From DAOUAM01 sp034433305 (lineage in GTDB: Bacteria; Chloroflexota; Dehalococcoidia; Lucifugimonadales; DAOUAM01), in NCBI GenBank assembly GCA_034433305.1, contig DAOUAM010000063.1:62001-126000 (forward strand): 64,000 nt of DNA, read 5' to 3'. The notes below the pieces were generated by a model. That model ran no database searches, was not told where the DNA came from, and worked only from the letters and a program-made list of their open reading frames with translations. The translations under genes were made by a program, and so were the position numbers. Every line of letters starts with the position of its first letter. The first letter of the stretch is position 1. This document shows positions 63,484 through 64,000 of the stretch, in pieces.

Positions 63484-64000
63484 ATGGTCGAGATCGGACG
63501 TCTGATCACGGCGATGATTACGCCCTTCGATGAGCAGGGCCAGGTGGACTACAAGGAGGCCAGGCGGCTGGCCCGCGCTCTTGTGGACTCGGGGAGCGAC
63601 GCTCTGGTGGTCTCGGGCACGACCGGCGAGTCACCCACCCTGACTACCGAGGAGAAGCTGCGGCTGTTCTCGGAGATCAAGCAGGCGGTGGGCAACCGCG
63701 CCGCAGTGGTCGCCGGCACGGGCAACTACAACACCGCCGAGAGCATCGAGCTGAGCAAGGAGGCCGAGCGCGAGGGCGTGGACGGCCTGCTGCTGGTGGT
63801 GCCCTACTACAACAAGCCTCCCCAGGAGGGGCTGTACCAGCACTTCAAGGCCATCGCCAGCAGCGTGCACATCCCCTGCATCCTCTACAACGTCACCAGC
63901 CGCACCAGCCTGAACATGGCCGCCGAGACTACCGTCCGGCTCAGCAGGATAGACAACATCATCGGCGTCAAGGAAGCCGGCAGCGACATGGACCAGATCA
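63484..64000 (+). CDS. dapA: 4-hydroxy-tetrahydrodipicolinate synthase (3' end cut by window edge)
   Basis: The first 172 codons of a DapA-family aldolase condensing pyruvate with aspartate semialdehyde toward lysine and meso-diaminopimelate. Motifs: LITAMITPFDEQGQVDYKEA, VSGTTGESPTLTTEEK, VPYYNKPPQEGLYQHF, CILYNVTSRTS and the start of the Schiff-base lysine motif IIGVKEAGSD. The ATG follows AGGAGGG and asd lies 2 bp upstream. Confidence 0.95.
   Translation, partial: MVEIGRLITAMITPFDEQGQVDYKEARRLARALVDSGSDALVVSGTTGESPTLTTEEKLRLFSEIKQAVGNRAAVVAGTGNYNTAESIELSKEAEREGVDGLLLVVPYYNKPPQEGLYQHFKAIASSVHIPCILYNVTSRTSLNMAAETTVRLSRIDNIIGVKEAGSDMDQI

Overview
The window is a G+C-rich bacterial chromosome segment with densely packed genes on both strands. 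It most resembles an uncultured Chloroflexota (Dehalococcoidia/SAR202-like) genome. That assignment is an inference from gene content: an F420-type LLM oxidoreductase, an ActC-like NrfD protein, a LutABC set, a NfeD/slipin pair, a DUF58/transglutaminase operon, and GC-rich palindromic intergenic repeats. No 16S rRNA or other phylogenetic marker was available to settle it.

Layout. 1-6270: an OmpR-type two-component pair (the kinase is cut by the left edge), an alpha-glucan phosphorylase and a NarL-type two-component pair, all on the minus strand. 6481-10554: a plus-strand redox operon with a cupredoxin lipoprotein, a Tat-exported protein with four 4Fe-4S sites, an ActC-like NrfD membrane protein, a membrane-anchored protein with a CuA-like motif, and a 57-residue membrane peptide. 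No molybdopterin or cytochrome subunit is present. 10734-11268: tRNA-Trp and RNase P RNA. 11343-13400: a serine recombinase that lacks its catalytic serine, co-transcribed with a zinc-ribbon protein. 13728-17508: pyruvate kinase, then cysteinyl-tRNA synthetase fused to a family 2 glycosyltransferase. 17577-22908: a secreted lectin-fold protein, an acyl-CoA dehydrogenase-like protein, an S9 peptidase and two small membrane proteins.

23305-28455: lutABC (lactate oxidation), uppP and glycerate kinase. 28629-32367: an oligopeptide-type ABC transporter without ATPases. 32871-35092: NfeD protease and slipin. 35159-43013: uvrC, a Xer recombinase, lgt, recJ and fabF. 43339-44438: an unknown protein and a cyclase-family hydrolase. 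44723-46044: an IS481-like insertion sequence that appears to have landed in a copy of the dispersed repeat. 46346-53104: mtaB, an MBL hydrolase, a class III aminotransferase, pepA and a winged-helix regulator. 53509-58298: a MoxR/DUF58/transglutaminase operon. 58316-61602: ogt, a monooxygenase-fold/zinc-ribbon fusion, an LLM oxidoreductase and an enolase-superfamily dehydratase. 62408-64000: asd and dapA (lysine/diaminopimelate pathway), dapA being cut by the right edge.

The observations I rate highest are the NrfD/Fe-S module paired with copper proteins instead of cytochromes, the CysRS-glycosyltransferase fusion, the nucleophile-less serine recombinase, and a family of at least seven dispersed double-hairpin repeats, one of them interrupted by the IS. 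All family assignments come from reading motifs; no database search was run.
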